Origin: Dermanyssus gallinae
Taxonomy: Eukaryota > Arthropoda > Arachnida > Mesostigmata > Dermanyssidae
Assembly: GCA_003439945.1 (NCBI GenBank)
Contig: QVRM01001782.1
Span: forward strand, 1,839,501-1,903,500
Reading direction: 5' to 3'
Length of the DNA stretch: 64,000 nucleotides
The position numbers and the translations under genes were made by a program. The notes beneath the pieces are model-generated. The model did no database searches. It saw only the letters and a list, made by a program, of their open reading frames with translations, and was not told the origin of the DNA. Shown one piece after another: positions 11,923 through 22,086 of this stretch (position 1 is the first letter of the stretch; each line of letters starts with the position of its first letter).

Positions 11923-11927
11923 CATAG
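11884..11927. repeat. 44-bp palindrome around a TA run
   Basis: CTATGTCA, then (TA)n, then TGACATAG: a perfect self-complementary sequence that could extrude as a cruciform. Confidence 0.9.
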
Positions 11928-12365
11928 TGAAATACAGACAATTACGCGGAGAAGGTGCGTACCGCCAATGTAGGAGTACCATTGTATAGTGATGAGTGAA
12001 CGAGGAAATGATGCGTTGGAAAGCTCAACGTCATCGCATTGCAGTAGCCACCACCTACCTGAGTTTGAACATATCATATCCTAGGCGCCGGTTTACCTAC
12101 CGAATAATTTTGGCGAGATTCGCGCAATACCGCGATTTCATTGAGGCCCGTTTTTATATCTTAGTTTATACGTATGTATATATATGTATTATACGTAAGA
12201 TCGTATTCATACATCAGCGACATGAAGCGGCGAAGATGTAGAGCAACTGAGCCGTCATGAGTAGTAGCTTATTGTTGCAATGCAGCATGAGGTAGTGCGC
12301 ATTCTACTCTCTTTTCTAACCTTGCTTAACGAGTAAGATGCAATGATATATATATATCATTCTGT

Positions 12366-12477
12366 CGGGGCTGACTCTCAGCCGAGATTTAACGTCGATA
12401 ACGCTCAAACCCGCGCACCTATGTGTCTCCTCCGGTCGCGAGGCGCAGACGCATGCCATCACGCCACCGGGCTCGAC
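12366..12477 (-). repeat. tRNA-derived SINE, internally deleted copy
   Basis: The minus strand starts GTCGAGCCCGGTGGCGTGAT, keeps a CGGGTTTGAGC B box and the GGCTGAGAGTCAGCC tail, but about 70 bp between B box and tail are missing compared with the copy at 2888. Its 5' end abuts a long TA array. Confidence 0.8.

Positions 12478-12488
<11 letters not shown>

Positions 12489-12559
<71 letters not shown>
12489..12559. repeat. (TA)n microsatellite
   Basis: About 70 bp of alternating TA immediately next to a SINE copy. Confidence 0.97.
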
Positions 12560-12561
<2 letters not shown>

Positions 12562-13559
12562 ACAAATGAGGGAATAATAAGAACTACCCTAAAATAAGAT
12601 TAATACGCGCGGGGGCGATGGGGAGCTACACATGGAAGCTTGTATTCATGAACCCATGCAGGCCCTTGTTCAAAAGGCAGCACGGATTGGCGACCTTCCA
12701 CTTCACGCAGGTCCGAACGGGTCGTGGGTGCTGTTAGGAGTTGGCAGAGCGCTAAGCTCTGCTACTTTCGGTCTCTACGATATGAGTGAGAACAATGATG
12801 TGATTGCACGTTCCTGCAACACGCGTACTTTGAGGGTTGAAAACAAAGGCAGAAGTAAAACAAGGCTGTTCTAGCTGCTAAAGGTTAAAAACCGAAGACA
12901 CTTGCCTCGTGCGTTTTGGCAGCCGTCAAGAGTAATCAGGATGTGCAACGGACCTGTGGGCCAAAGTAAAACTTCCGTAGTAAGATTTGCAAGTCTGGCG
13001 TTTACTACTATAGTCCTATTGGCTTGGTCGTACATTCATATATGTAAATATATTCATTGCATTTCACTCATATCGAGAATGCATGTAACCTTGACACTTA
13101 TACAGTTGTCAGCTGCTATCGGCATGTAATTCGAGAGATGCATCATGTGGTAGTGCGCCAGTAGTGCGACAGGGGCACTCCGCGCAATCATTGCAGAAGT
13201 TCGTATTAGAACAGACCAGGTGATGATAGCCATGAACTATGTATCTGATTAGACGTGGCGGTTGTCATGTGCAAGACCAGCCAGAGGTGGGAGGCACTGA
13301 AAACAACCAGGTCTTCAACCTCTCGTCGGACTTGTTCAATTTCGTTTTCCCATTCCAAGGTCAAGTTTTTAAATGGCACTGTACGCGGCGTCTCAACCTC
13401 ACTCGAGTGATCTCAACAACTGGTGCACAGCCCGATATTGGGTACACAAAGTGATTTCTTACCCGCACTGGGAGGCAAAGTGCTCGCTTCATGTGCATTG
13501 TGAAACACGTTCCAAGCAAACCAAGGTTCGCCTGAGTGAGGTGTCACCATATTCTGTCA
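12560..13559. other. No recognised gene
   Basis: The longest frames (12632-12874 and 13239-13639, plus strand) are not low complexity but match no family I know. Part may be decayed 3' sequence of the retrotransposon fragment that follows on the minus strand. Confidence 0.35.
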
Positions 13560-14045
13560 AGACCATACATCAGCATTGGAACAATATTGCCACTGCCGTT
13601 GGAACGGACAGTCGCCGGATATTGCCTGTCTCTCCATAGAGAAGACTAGGACTGTGAGCACTGTCTCGGCGATGTATGCAGTAGAGGTCGTCCTAGTATA
13701 ATGAAGGCGAAGCCTCGGACACCGTAAAAGATGACGATTCCCAAGGATTGACCGCCTCCACGTAGAACGCCTGTAGCAGCCAATCGACTCCCTCTTCTGA
13801 ATTTCACAGCCTTGCACTTCGGTGCGTTTCTTTCGAGCCCTTTTAAGAAAAGGAACACCTTTGCCAGAGAAATGTTGCACTTGGTGGCACCCAGGTCGTG
13901 ATGAGCGATCACTATGTCATCCGCGTACATCACAACTATGGCTTTCTCTGCTAAAATCCTGTTGAATATAGCATACAAAATCGGCAAGTAGAAGAATGAA
14001 GGAGAGGCAGCTCAGCGAGTTCCCTTGCGGGGTTCCCACATTTTC
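13560..14045 (-). mobile_element. APE-type non-LTR retrotransposon RT fragment (I/Jockey-like)
   Basis: With frameshifts, the minus strand reads GTPQGNSLS (RT motif B), LPILYAIFNRILAEK, then VVMYADDIVIAHH, the YADD catalytic box. This order and spacing is standard for LINE reverse transcriptases. After it, LAKVFLFLKGLERNAPKCKAVKF corresponds to the helix and thumb-side segment that follows motif C. Reading frames shift near 13985 and no endonuclease or 3' tail is recognisable, so the element is dead. The I or Jockey group is my best guess. Confidence 0.75.
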
Positions 14046-14059
14046 CCTTATCCGCAATA

Positions 14060-14131
14060 TGTAGGTATATATATATATATATATATGGATTAAGTATTTA
14101 TTATAGATACTACAAATTAAAATCCCAACGA

Positions 14132-14160
<29 letters not shown>
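14060..14160. repeat. Two (TA)n runs
   Basis: Pure TA at about 14066-14087 and 14131-14159, the second followed by (TG)n. Confidence 0.9.
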
Positions 14161-14170
<10 letters not shown>

Positions 14171-15244
14171 CCGGCGAACAGCTTTTTCTCTCCCCTGAGA
14201 AATATCATTCCTAGTAGCAATGGCTTTGACAGCAATCCAGAGACAATTATGCGAAGTTCACCGCCACGTGCTTACTACCAGACGTGGCTAATAACAATAC
14301 TACTAATACTACCATTGTATGCGCGCAGATGCATAGTTCACACCCGACGTAATTTGGTAGTCGCTTTATCGCGTTTAGTCGATCCACACCTTACTCTATA
14401 TGCTGGTGGGATCTGGGGAAAGGGGTGAGGCAGTGGGTAACTTCGATGATACGCTAGTCTATTTGCGTTCACCACAGCAGCTCCGTAACAACGACAGAAT
14501 CAACAGCAGATGCTGGGACAGCACTGCTCTTGAGACAGTGCAACATCCATACTGCAATACGTTGGCGCGAGCTGGATCTGGAGGTGGGCAATTTATTTAT
14601 GCTTGAGGGCAGACGCACTGACGGATGTCCTCAAATATATATATATATATATATCGACTAAGGGAAACCGCTGCAAAGCATGCAAGCGATTGGCTGCAGG
14701 CCCTGCCCACTGCATCATTAGGAACTTTAATGGATGATTTCACTGGATGTATTGTGACTCGGTACGCCTCTCGTTGACCCTTACATATGTTGATGAGCAT
14801 TAAAGCACACCATGCTCCTTCAGTGCGCTTTCAGTGGAAGTCGTCGACCAAGCCACCCGGCTAGTAACGATACATTAGCAAGGACCCTAAAAACGGCAGA
14901 CTGCGCAAGCATGATTAAGCCTGCTGGACAAGCCAGGATGGTTTCATATTGTCTTGTGCAAAGACAAGAGCTAACCGACGCTAATAAGACCCAAAGCTTG
15001 ACTTTGTGCAAAATATTAGTATAGCGTTTTCACTATAGTCTCTTTCTTTGACTTGTTGTAGACAGATGAGTGTAAGCTTGGTGGGCAGTTAAACTTCCAC
15101 CGCCAAAATGACCGCAAGGAGACACAATGACCATGGTATGGGCTGGAATATCAATAACCGATAAAACGCAGTTGATTCTCATTGGCCCACGCAGAACATG
15201 ACAGTCGAATTTTATCAACCAACATTTTTATAAACCATTGAGCT

Positions 15245-15280
<36 letters not shown>

Positions 15281-15539
15281 CCTGCTTTGTTTGTTCACGT
15301 CATCTGGTTCTCCGGAAGTGCAGATCACACAGGTATCTGTTGAAGATTCACTGATGCACATATACACCTAAAACTAACCGTGTTCAGTCAATATTTGTGT
15401 CACATAGTAGTTAGCGGGCCCTGAACAGGGCCTTTGTACCACATGTTGAGATTGGGGATGAACGACTGGGTTACCGACCGCGGCTGTCCCCGGATGGGGG
15501 GTGGGCCCAGGCGATAGCCCAGTCATGAAGAGTCTTCTC
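14161..15539. other. No recognised gene
   Basis: Frames are short and unrecognised. TA runs occur near 14636-14655 and 15247-15280. Confidence 0.4.
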
Positions 15540-16299
15540 TCTTATCTGTTTCCAGGCGACGTTTTCATCGAGGCGTTCGCTACGCTTAGTTTCCAGTAGA
15601 TTCCATGGTGGTTGATGTGCGAGTACCAATACAACGTCTGTACTAACCGTTCTGTAACCCCTGCAGACGCACGTAGCCATGGTCCTCCTGGCAGTCCGCA
15701 GAGAACTGCGATTGCAGCTTGTCTACTCGCCACTTCCTTGCGTCGGAGGATACGAGATAGGTTCTGAGACACCTGGGGTACTTTCCTGGTGGATGTGCCC
15801 TTCCCCCACGCCAAGAACCCAGTATCAAGGTGAACCCCTAGATATCTGGCAGTTTTCTGCACCGTGACCTCGTGGTTAGTAACCGCAGGTCTACATAGGA
15901 AGACAAAATTCGCTGTATGTACATGGGAATCGGTCGTTCGTCCATTGCCTTCATCATGGCCTCCAATTGGCCGTATTAAAAGCATACTTTACATATAGTA
16001 CAATGTGAAGTACGAACCTGCGAGATGCAAGTGTAGCTTTAAGCTCGCTGCCTGCAAGCGGAGAACCCACTCGATGGCGTCAAGGGTGGACCGACCCCGT
16101 CTGATACCGTACTGGGTGTCCGCGAGGCCCCGATTATATGAACTATTGAATGTTGCGAACATAGATGTTCCGTTGACCCTCTCCAGCAGAATATATTCAA
16201 AAAGCTTGCCGCTGCGTCTAGAAGGCATATCGACCTGAAAGTAGCTAGTAGTCTTGGGATATTTTTGGCACCTACTCGACTCCTCCATGGACACCTAAC
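15540..16299 (-). mobile_element. R1-like non-LTR retrotransposon fragment, internally deleted
   Basis: The minus strand encodes, with one frameshift, FRSICLLDAAGKLFEYILLERV (RT fingers) and QYGIRRGRSTLDAIEWVLRL, a segment very typical of R1-clade elements. Almost directly after come the thumb-side KTARYLGVHLDTGFLAWGKG and connection sequences at 15985-15560. The palm motifs A, B and C (first catalytic Asp and YADD box) that should lie between them are missing around 15985-16040. Its 5' border coincides with the end of the RLE-type fragment at 16300. Confidence 0.78.
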
Positions 16300-16815
16300 T
16301 TGCACCGTGACTGAACATGGAGGGGGGATCAGTCACGGTCACGTCCCAGACTAGGGTTGTCCAAACCATCCTGTCAGACCACAGAGAATCGAGAGGGTCT
16401 AATAAACTTTTCGGGCTGACCTTCAGCCAAGATTTAATGTCCACGGGACTGATTTTTGCATTGCTCGGGTCTAACAACGTAAAGCAATGAAAACGCGACT
16501 TGTTTAAAAGCAATGTAATTCGGAGTTGTTTGGGAAAATTTCCGTAGATTCGAGTACACATAGATACATCTTCGAACGATTTGAGGGTGCGTGGCAACAC
16601 GTCGTTCAGGACACCGTGTTTCAGACGGGGACCACAACTTTTTATGCAAGACAGGCCCTGGTGACGTAGGGCAGTGACCGATTTACCACAGTTACATATG
16701 TGCCCTTGTATGAGTGACGCCCCGTAGACATAGGCCGAGGTTGACTTGAATGCTGAAATCATCGGGCAGAGTCCTCACATCGCGTTTGAGGAGACTACCC
16801 AGAATCATGCCTGAT
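16300..16815 (-). mobile_element. RT-RLE retroelement C-terminal fragment, SINE-interrupted
   Basis: The minus strand reads ILGSLLKRDVRTLPDDFSIQ, then CNCGKSVTALRHQGLSC (Cys-Cys-His-Cys knuckle), KHGVLNDVLPRTL and, near the end, LVWDVTVTDP. These are the successive blocks of the group described at 37880-39674. A 60-bp SINE piece at 16407-16466 splits it; the repeated GGGTCTAAyAA on both sides shows it inserted later. Confidence 0.7.
16407..16466 (-). repeat. SINE 3'-tail insertion
   Basis: The minus strand matches only the SINE tail (ATTAAATCTTGGCTGAAGGT then CAGCCCGAAAAG). It is flanked by GGGTCTAATAA (16395-16405) and GGGTCTAACAA (16467-16477), an 11-bp target duplication with one mismatch. 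A 5'-truncated, A-ended insert with a target duplication fits LINE-driven retroposition. Confidence 0.8.
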
Positions 16816-16867
16816 GGTAAATTTGACTGAGGAACATCGTTCGCATTTTGTGACGACTGTGGACCGT

Positions 16868-16934
16868 TTCACTTAATTCGGTAGACCTGGCATTGTTGGA
16901 ACGCTTCACTTAATTCGGTAGAGCTGGCATTTTC
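16868..16934. repeat. Short tandem duplication
   Basis: Two copies of TTCACTTAATTCGGTAGA-(C/G)-CTGGCATT, about 37 bp apart, nearly identical. Confidence 0.85.
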
Positions 16935-17559
16935 TTTACAGAAGCCAACGACAATATAAGCAAATAGTTAATCCACTCCGGTACTCTAAATAGTGTGGGG
17001 TCACTAAAACCTAATAATGTTCCAACCTACATAGCTGGGACATCTGTGGTACAATTGCAGTAAGGTTCAGACCTAGGTCCGCAAACCATGTCCTATTCTT
17101 GTTTGTATTCCTAGAATAACCATCACAATTTAAGAGGTCGCATTTTCGATCCCAGCTTTAACGCGCGTGTTAGAGGAAATTAGTACTTTCCCCGATACAT
17201 TTAGAGGCTTCACGATCGTGCAGATTATTAAATGAGCTTCGACAGAGTGTAAACAAAAAGATAAACAGTAAAGCTTATAATTCGTTCATATAGGTATTTT
17301 ATATCGTGTCTGTGGGACACTTTCGCAAAACAAAAGCCTTTGGCCGTACGCGCCCTCGTTGTTCTACTCTACATTTGTGTGACGGCTTACATTAACGTTT
17401 AACGTTTCGTACGTTTGTGTCGACTACGAGCGATCTGCTGTTGCTAGTGCGAATGTTAGGATTGGGTCCTTAAAACAGCTTTCATTTAAGTCGTATTCTA
17501 GCCGCATTAAGGTCGTTCGTTCCTTGCACACTTTTGCTAATTACCTTTGGCTCGTTTAG
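16935..17559. other. No recognised feature
   Basis: AT-rich sequence with many stops in all frames; nothing recognised. Confidence 0.4.
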
Positions 17560-17700
17560 TACTTCGAGTGCGAATGGGCGAAAGTCCATCGGGTCTCTTG
17601 CAGCCGAATATTTTCGACATTTAGTTGGCCCCGCTGCGTTTACGACATAGTTGGCCTGTCAAGCGTCGTGACTGACCATTAAACAGGCTAAGGAGTCACA
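17560..17700 (-). mobile_element. RT-RLE retroelement remnant
   Basis: The minus strand reads DSLACLMVSHDA, then NYVVNAAGPTKCRKYSA and DFRPFALE. This aligns with the segment after the WDATVTDS motif in the copies at 21508 and 39907. No other part is preserved. Confidence 0.55.
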
Positions 17701-17916
17701 CCCCATACCAGCTTCATCATTAACACGTTTATAGACATTACGATCTTATCTCATCGCCACTCTAAAGTCGCTCGTAACAGAGTTCTTTTAGAACGATCAC
17801 CTGGTCTCCATCCACTCTCTCTCTATCTCTCTGGCTGCAGGGGAAATAGCGGCTGTTGGCAATGTCATTTCGAGGTCTGAAAAAGGTTTCCAGATATCTT
17901 CGTCAACGAGAGTGTT

Positions 17917-17919
<3 letters not shown>

Positions 17920-17982
<63 letters not shown>
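17920..17982. repeat. (TA)n microsatellite
   Basis: 63 bp of TA, followed by a small palindrome GTATTGTATATATACAATAC near 17995-18014. Confidence 0.95.
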
Positions 17983-17988
<6 letters not shown>

Positions 17989-18099
17989 GTATTGTATTGT
18001 ATATATACAATACAAGTGTGTGTTTTTCTTATTGGCTAGCTGTACAAGCGCTAGCGTATTTTGATTCCATTCGACTGGTTCCGGCTAGCGACAGTGGTA

Positions 18100-18460
18100 C
18101 AGCCGTGCAGTTGTCACAACCAGAGAAGCAACGGCATCAGCAGCAGTCAACGGAGGAAGCATAGATCGCCATCAGCAACATCATCATCAGCATCGTCGCC
18201 GTCGTCATCACCACGAGCAGCAGAAGCAACACTAGAAACAACAACAACAACAACGATACGATCCAATCGGTAGCGGCGCGAGAGGCAGCCATACCGTCGC
18301 CGCCGCAGCCGCCGCCGCGCGCGTCTATGGACTATGCCCGTCATCATCGTCATCATCATCATCGATGTCAATCTCGTGGACATACGATGAGAGATAAGGC
18401 GGCAGCGGCAGGAGTGACAGCTTGAATGAGCGTGCCGGTTGACGCATTTCAACCGGCCTG
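18100..18460. repeat. CAG/CAA/CAT-rich low-complexity tract
   Basis: Triplet-rich and open in several frames on both strands with Ser/Arg/Met-rich peptides. It resembles the tract upstream of Ski. It may be an untranslated exon or an intronic repeat; no coding support. Confidence 0.5.
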
Positions 18461-18584
18461 GATTGGATTGGCCGGTCCGGTCCTACCCTGCCCTTTGTTG
18501 TTCTTGAATCCGTAGAGTTCTCTAACGCTGTTTGTACAACTACACGTTTTTCTATTCTTTTCTTCTGTCTCTAAAAAAAAGTAA

Positions 18585-18772
18585 AGTTTTTGGGCTGACC
18601 CTCAGCCAAGATTTAACAGCGCTCACGGAACTGTTTTTCACATTGCTTCATAGAGGGACATGCCCCATACGTACGAATGTGGGGCAACGGTGGGCCTCGA
18701 GCCCGCGCACCTGCTATGTGTCTTCTCCGGTTGCGAGGCGCAGACTTAAGCCATCACGCCACTGGGCTCGAC
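18585..18772 (-). repeat. tRNA-derived SINE, full-length copy
   Basis: The minus strand starts GTCGAGCCCAGTGGCGTGAT, carries CGGGCTCGAGGCCC at the B-box position and ends with GTTAAATCTTGGCTGAGGGT then CAGCCCAAAAACTTTAC. About 188 bp. Confidence 0.85.
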
Positions 18773-19319
18773 TTTCTTCTGCCTCTACTACTACTTCAAC
18801 TAATGCTACTGCTATTATGATGATTTTTATTATGACAACGTATGCGCTAATACAGCGTGTGTGTTGTTACCACCACATTCCTACATCTCCTCCTACTTCT
18901 TCTTCTTCTAGCAGTTCTTCGATCGTGCAAAATGTTGCGCGTAAGCTGCTTCGGTTCAAGTAACTACCTATCTGTCCTGCTGCAGCTCTACTAGTGCTAG
19001 GCGCTTCATGTGTACAGTCTTGCCTCGCAAGCCTCTGTCATTGTTGTCGCTCACAGATGTTATTGTTGGTATATTCGTCGTCGTAGTTGTTGTTGCTGCC
19101 GTTTTTTGTTCGTTTTGTTTTTGTTCTTGTTGTTGCCTTTTTTGTTGTTCTTGTGGTTGTTAAAGGAAAAGGTACACAGGCATATGATTTATCTGGCTGA
19201 TTCTGCGTCTGTCGTTACCGATGGAGCGGTTCGTTCATTCATTTTCTCATCGATTACAAACCCACCCGATCGGTGGTTATCTGCTATCCTCGTCGCCGAC
19301 TTTGTCGTTGTTGTATCGT

Positions 19320-19350
<31 letters not shown>

Positions 19351-19637
19351 TTGTAGTTTAAAACTCCGTTGGACGATGTTGGGAACGGCTGCGTTGACCG
19401 AGATAAGCCCGAACAACACCAGGACGTGGCCGCGTCTGTCCGCCGTATCAAAGTTCATTCGTCGGTCCGTCCGTCCCTCCGCAGTTTTGTCCGTCGAGGC
19501 GTCCGCTTGACACCATCGTGATGATAGACTCACACTTGCACTAATAGCAATGACAACAACGGTGGCAAGTAGGAGACTTTCTCGCAGCTTTTTGTCTAGG
19601 GCACGGAAGCCCGTGACTACGTCGACGTAGGCCTAGA

Positions 19638-19640
<3 letters not shown>
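18773..19640. repeat. Pyrimidine- and TTG-rich low-complexity region
   Basis: Runs of TTCTTC, TTGTTG and GGTGGT. Long frames here (such as 19010-19510) are Val/Leu/Cys low complexity on both strands. No gene is supported. Confidence 0.5.

Positions 19641-19641
<1 letters not shown>

Positions 19642-19673
<32 letters not shown>
19642..19673. repeat. (TA)n microsatellite abutting mariner copy 1
   Basis: 32 bp of TA ending exactly at the mariner terminal inverted repeat. Confidence 0.95.
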
Positions 19674-19676
<3 letters not shown>

Positions 19677-20457
19677 GTAGTTCAACAAGTTCTTAAAATG
19701 AAAACCAAGAATTTTCCAAAACCTGTTTTTAATTTTTTCTTATTCGATATACTCCCCGAGTAGCTCACTACAATTTTTCCCACCGAGATTTCACAGCATT
19801 TATATCTCTTGAGTAGAAGTTCGCGTCTTTAGACTGAAAATAGGCATTAACAGCAGCCTTAACCTCTTCATTGCTGGAAAAACGCTTTCCACTGAGACTA
19901 TTCTTCAAATGTCCGAAAAGGAAATAATCAGAGGGGGCCAGGTCTGGAGAATAGAAAGGTTGTTCAATAAGTTTGAACCTCAGTTGGGCCAGTTTTGCCG
20001 ATGCTTGCCGCGACTTGTGTGCAGGAGCATTGTCCTGGTGAAACAGGACAATTTTCTTCTGCAAAGCGGGGTGTTTCACGATGAGTTCTTGCTTCAGGCA
20101 GTCCAACAGTCTTGCATAATATTCTCCCGTGATCGTTTTACCGCTCTCAAGGTAGTCGACCAGAATTATTCCACGTTGGTCCCAAAAAACCGTAGCCATC
20201 ATCTTTCCGGCCGATGCCGTTATCCGCATCTTCTTCGGAGGTCCTTCACCAGGTGCACACCATTGGCGAGATGCTTCTTGGGTCTCGGGGGTGTAGTGAT
20301 GGACCCAGCTTTCATCGACGAATCTGCGCCAAAAATCCGACGGATTTTTCTACATCTTGGCCAAATTTCGCTGTGAAGCGGAAACACGCGCGTCTTTTTG
20401 GCCTTGGTTGAGCAAATGCGGCACCCATGTTGTTCTGAGCTTTTTCATCTTCAAGTT
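19674..20457 (-). mobile_element. mariner transposon, truncated copy 1
   Basis: The 3' terminal repeat, CAGGTAGTTCAACAAGTTCT then TAAAATG (19674-19700), follows a TA target. The minus strand encodes the catalytic half of a mariner transposase: VDESWVHHY (first Asp), then ATVFWDQRGIILVDYLESGK, HQDNAPAHKSRQ (second Asp) and YSPDLAPSDYFLFGHLK (third Asp), giving D,D34D. A cut-and-paste transposase binds the terminal repeats and inserts at TA. Broken: similarity to copy 2 stops at 20457, so the DNA-binding half and the other terminal repeat are gone; there is a TAG in KM*KNPSDFW and a 6-bp deletion just before the first Asp. All three catalytic Asp codons are still readable. Confidence 0.92.
19768..20229 (-). 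pseudogene. mariner transposase catalytic-domain remnant
   Basis: The open frame has 153 residues from MRITASAGKMMATVFWDQ to a stop right after SRWEKL. Family proteins are about 345 residues, so it lacks the helix-turn-helix half and also the last residues. Compared with copy 2 it keeps HQDNAPAH and DLAPSDYFLFGH intact. Confidence 0.9.
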
Positions 20458-21507
20458 CTTAATTCAAGAATTCCGGAACAGGTGTTGCAGTGTAAACACC
20501 TGTTGCAGAATTCTTTTGCGCTTTGCTGAATCGCTTTTGCGCGCAGACATTCCGATAGCTTAATCTATCATTACACAATTTTTTACACTGTTCCAACATC
20601 AATCCCTGCTATCACTGCCAACATTTGCATTACAAATTTTGCCATACGCCATGATGTCCTCACACGCACTGGCACTTCAAGTGGTGTAACGGAAATGTGG
20701 CGTAAAGTAAAACTTGGCTGATCTGCTTGATGTGTTTTCTGCCGAGGTTCTCCGTTGAAGCATCACTAGCAAAATTCGGCATTGATTGTATGTCGTAATC
20801 ATGAACGTAATCATGTTTTTTGTCAGTCACCGTAACTCTTTAAAGCAATAGTTCATTATTGACTCTCTGACCGGTTCTTGAATGCTACTCTCGGTACTTT
20901 TAGTCAAACGATACTGGTGTACTGTTATGACGTATGTAGTCGTGCAGCTGTGTTGAGCTGACACCCCAATAAAATTGTGTATTTATACCGGTTTGATTAA
21001 GACTTCTTTGAGCACTGTTGCAACAGTAAGAGCGTGCGTGGTCGAGTTCGCTAATAAGGTAATCATTTAATTTAACAAGACGGCCGCAAATTGCCGGTGG
21101 AACGCACTCTGCCGCCTAAACTAAGTTAGAGTGAAGTGCCAAATATATATAGCGGTATCAATGTTAGCGGGTCGCCGAGCAAAGTAACAATACTGTCGAA
21201 GTCATGGAGACGGGCGTCCGTGTAACTCGTACTATTGGAGAACAAAATAAGCGCGCTGCATCGACTCTCGTCGAAGACTCCCGACTGAACGGTCTGCATT
21301 TGTGTCGCAAGGTGACCCTCCCGGAACAAGCGCGGACGCAAACAACGGAGCTGATGGTGCGAAGATTGATGGAGAAAAGTTGAGAGTAATTTCGATGACA
21401 CAGAATTGACTATAGTGCTTCGTACAAGGAGGCAGCAGGTACCGAAAGTGGCCGTGAATAGACAATAAGCAGTGATATTTTCTGCCATGACGGGTTGCAG
21501 AATCATT
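20458..21507. other. No recognised gene
   Basis: Next to the mariner break, minus-strand frame 20563-20475 reads MSARKSDSAKRKRILQQVFT, unrelated to mariner. It contains an AGGTGTTTACACTGCAACAC-type short hairpin. Otherwise nothing recognised. Confidence 0.4.
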
Positions 21508-22086
21508 TCAACTCAACGCGCGAACGTGTGATAACGGGTTCTCTAGCCCACGGTTAGCCCAGTTCAACAACATGCACCGGACTGACGCTGCATTTCCTCG
21601 TTGAATATCAAGCGACAGCCTCGAACGCAAGAATTCGGATGCTCTCGAGTTTCCTGTCGAAAGATTAAGGCTTCTACCGACGTGCCGAATCAGCTTAAGC
21701 GTAAGGGGGCCTGCAGCTCCCATAGTCTCGAAGACCAACGGACAAAATTCGTACGGATAATCAACGCTTGAGTAATTTCTGCATTTGTTAGCCTCAGCTA
21801 ACCTGGAGGAATGACCTGCTCGGTCCGCTCCTGCACCGACCATCGAAAGGGCTAATGAGTCGGTTACAGTTGCGTCCCAAACAAGCATGCGGCCACGCTC
21901 AAAGGGCGTCAAAGTCAGACCATCAGGTCTCTTTCCATCAAACCTCGAAAGACCCGGGGGCTCTAGAACACATTGGAAGCCGGAAGATCTAAGTGCGCGA
22001 CTAAAGGTTCCATTTAAAGCGGAGTGACGTGTTCGTCGGCCTGCACTCAACTCGCGTGACACGTCATGATGAGCCAACGCGTCCAC
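21508..22086 (-). mobile_element. RT-RLE retroelement C-terminal copy
   Basis: A 192-codon open frame: SAGRRTRHSALNGTFSRALR, then CVLEPPGL, GKRPDGLTL-(x)-FERGRMLVWDATVTDS, FCPLVFETMGAAGP and FLRSRLSLDIQRGNAASV. The RPD and WDAT blocks are the putative nuclease core. The knuckle block that should precede SAGRR is lost. It is closely related to the copy at 39907-40533, sharing the SAGRR, FSRALRSSG and WDATVTDSLA segments. No RT is found upstream. Confidence 0.8.
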
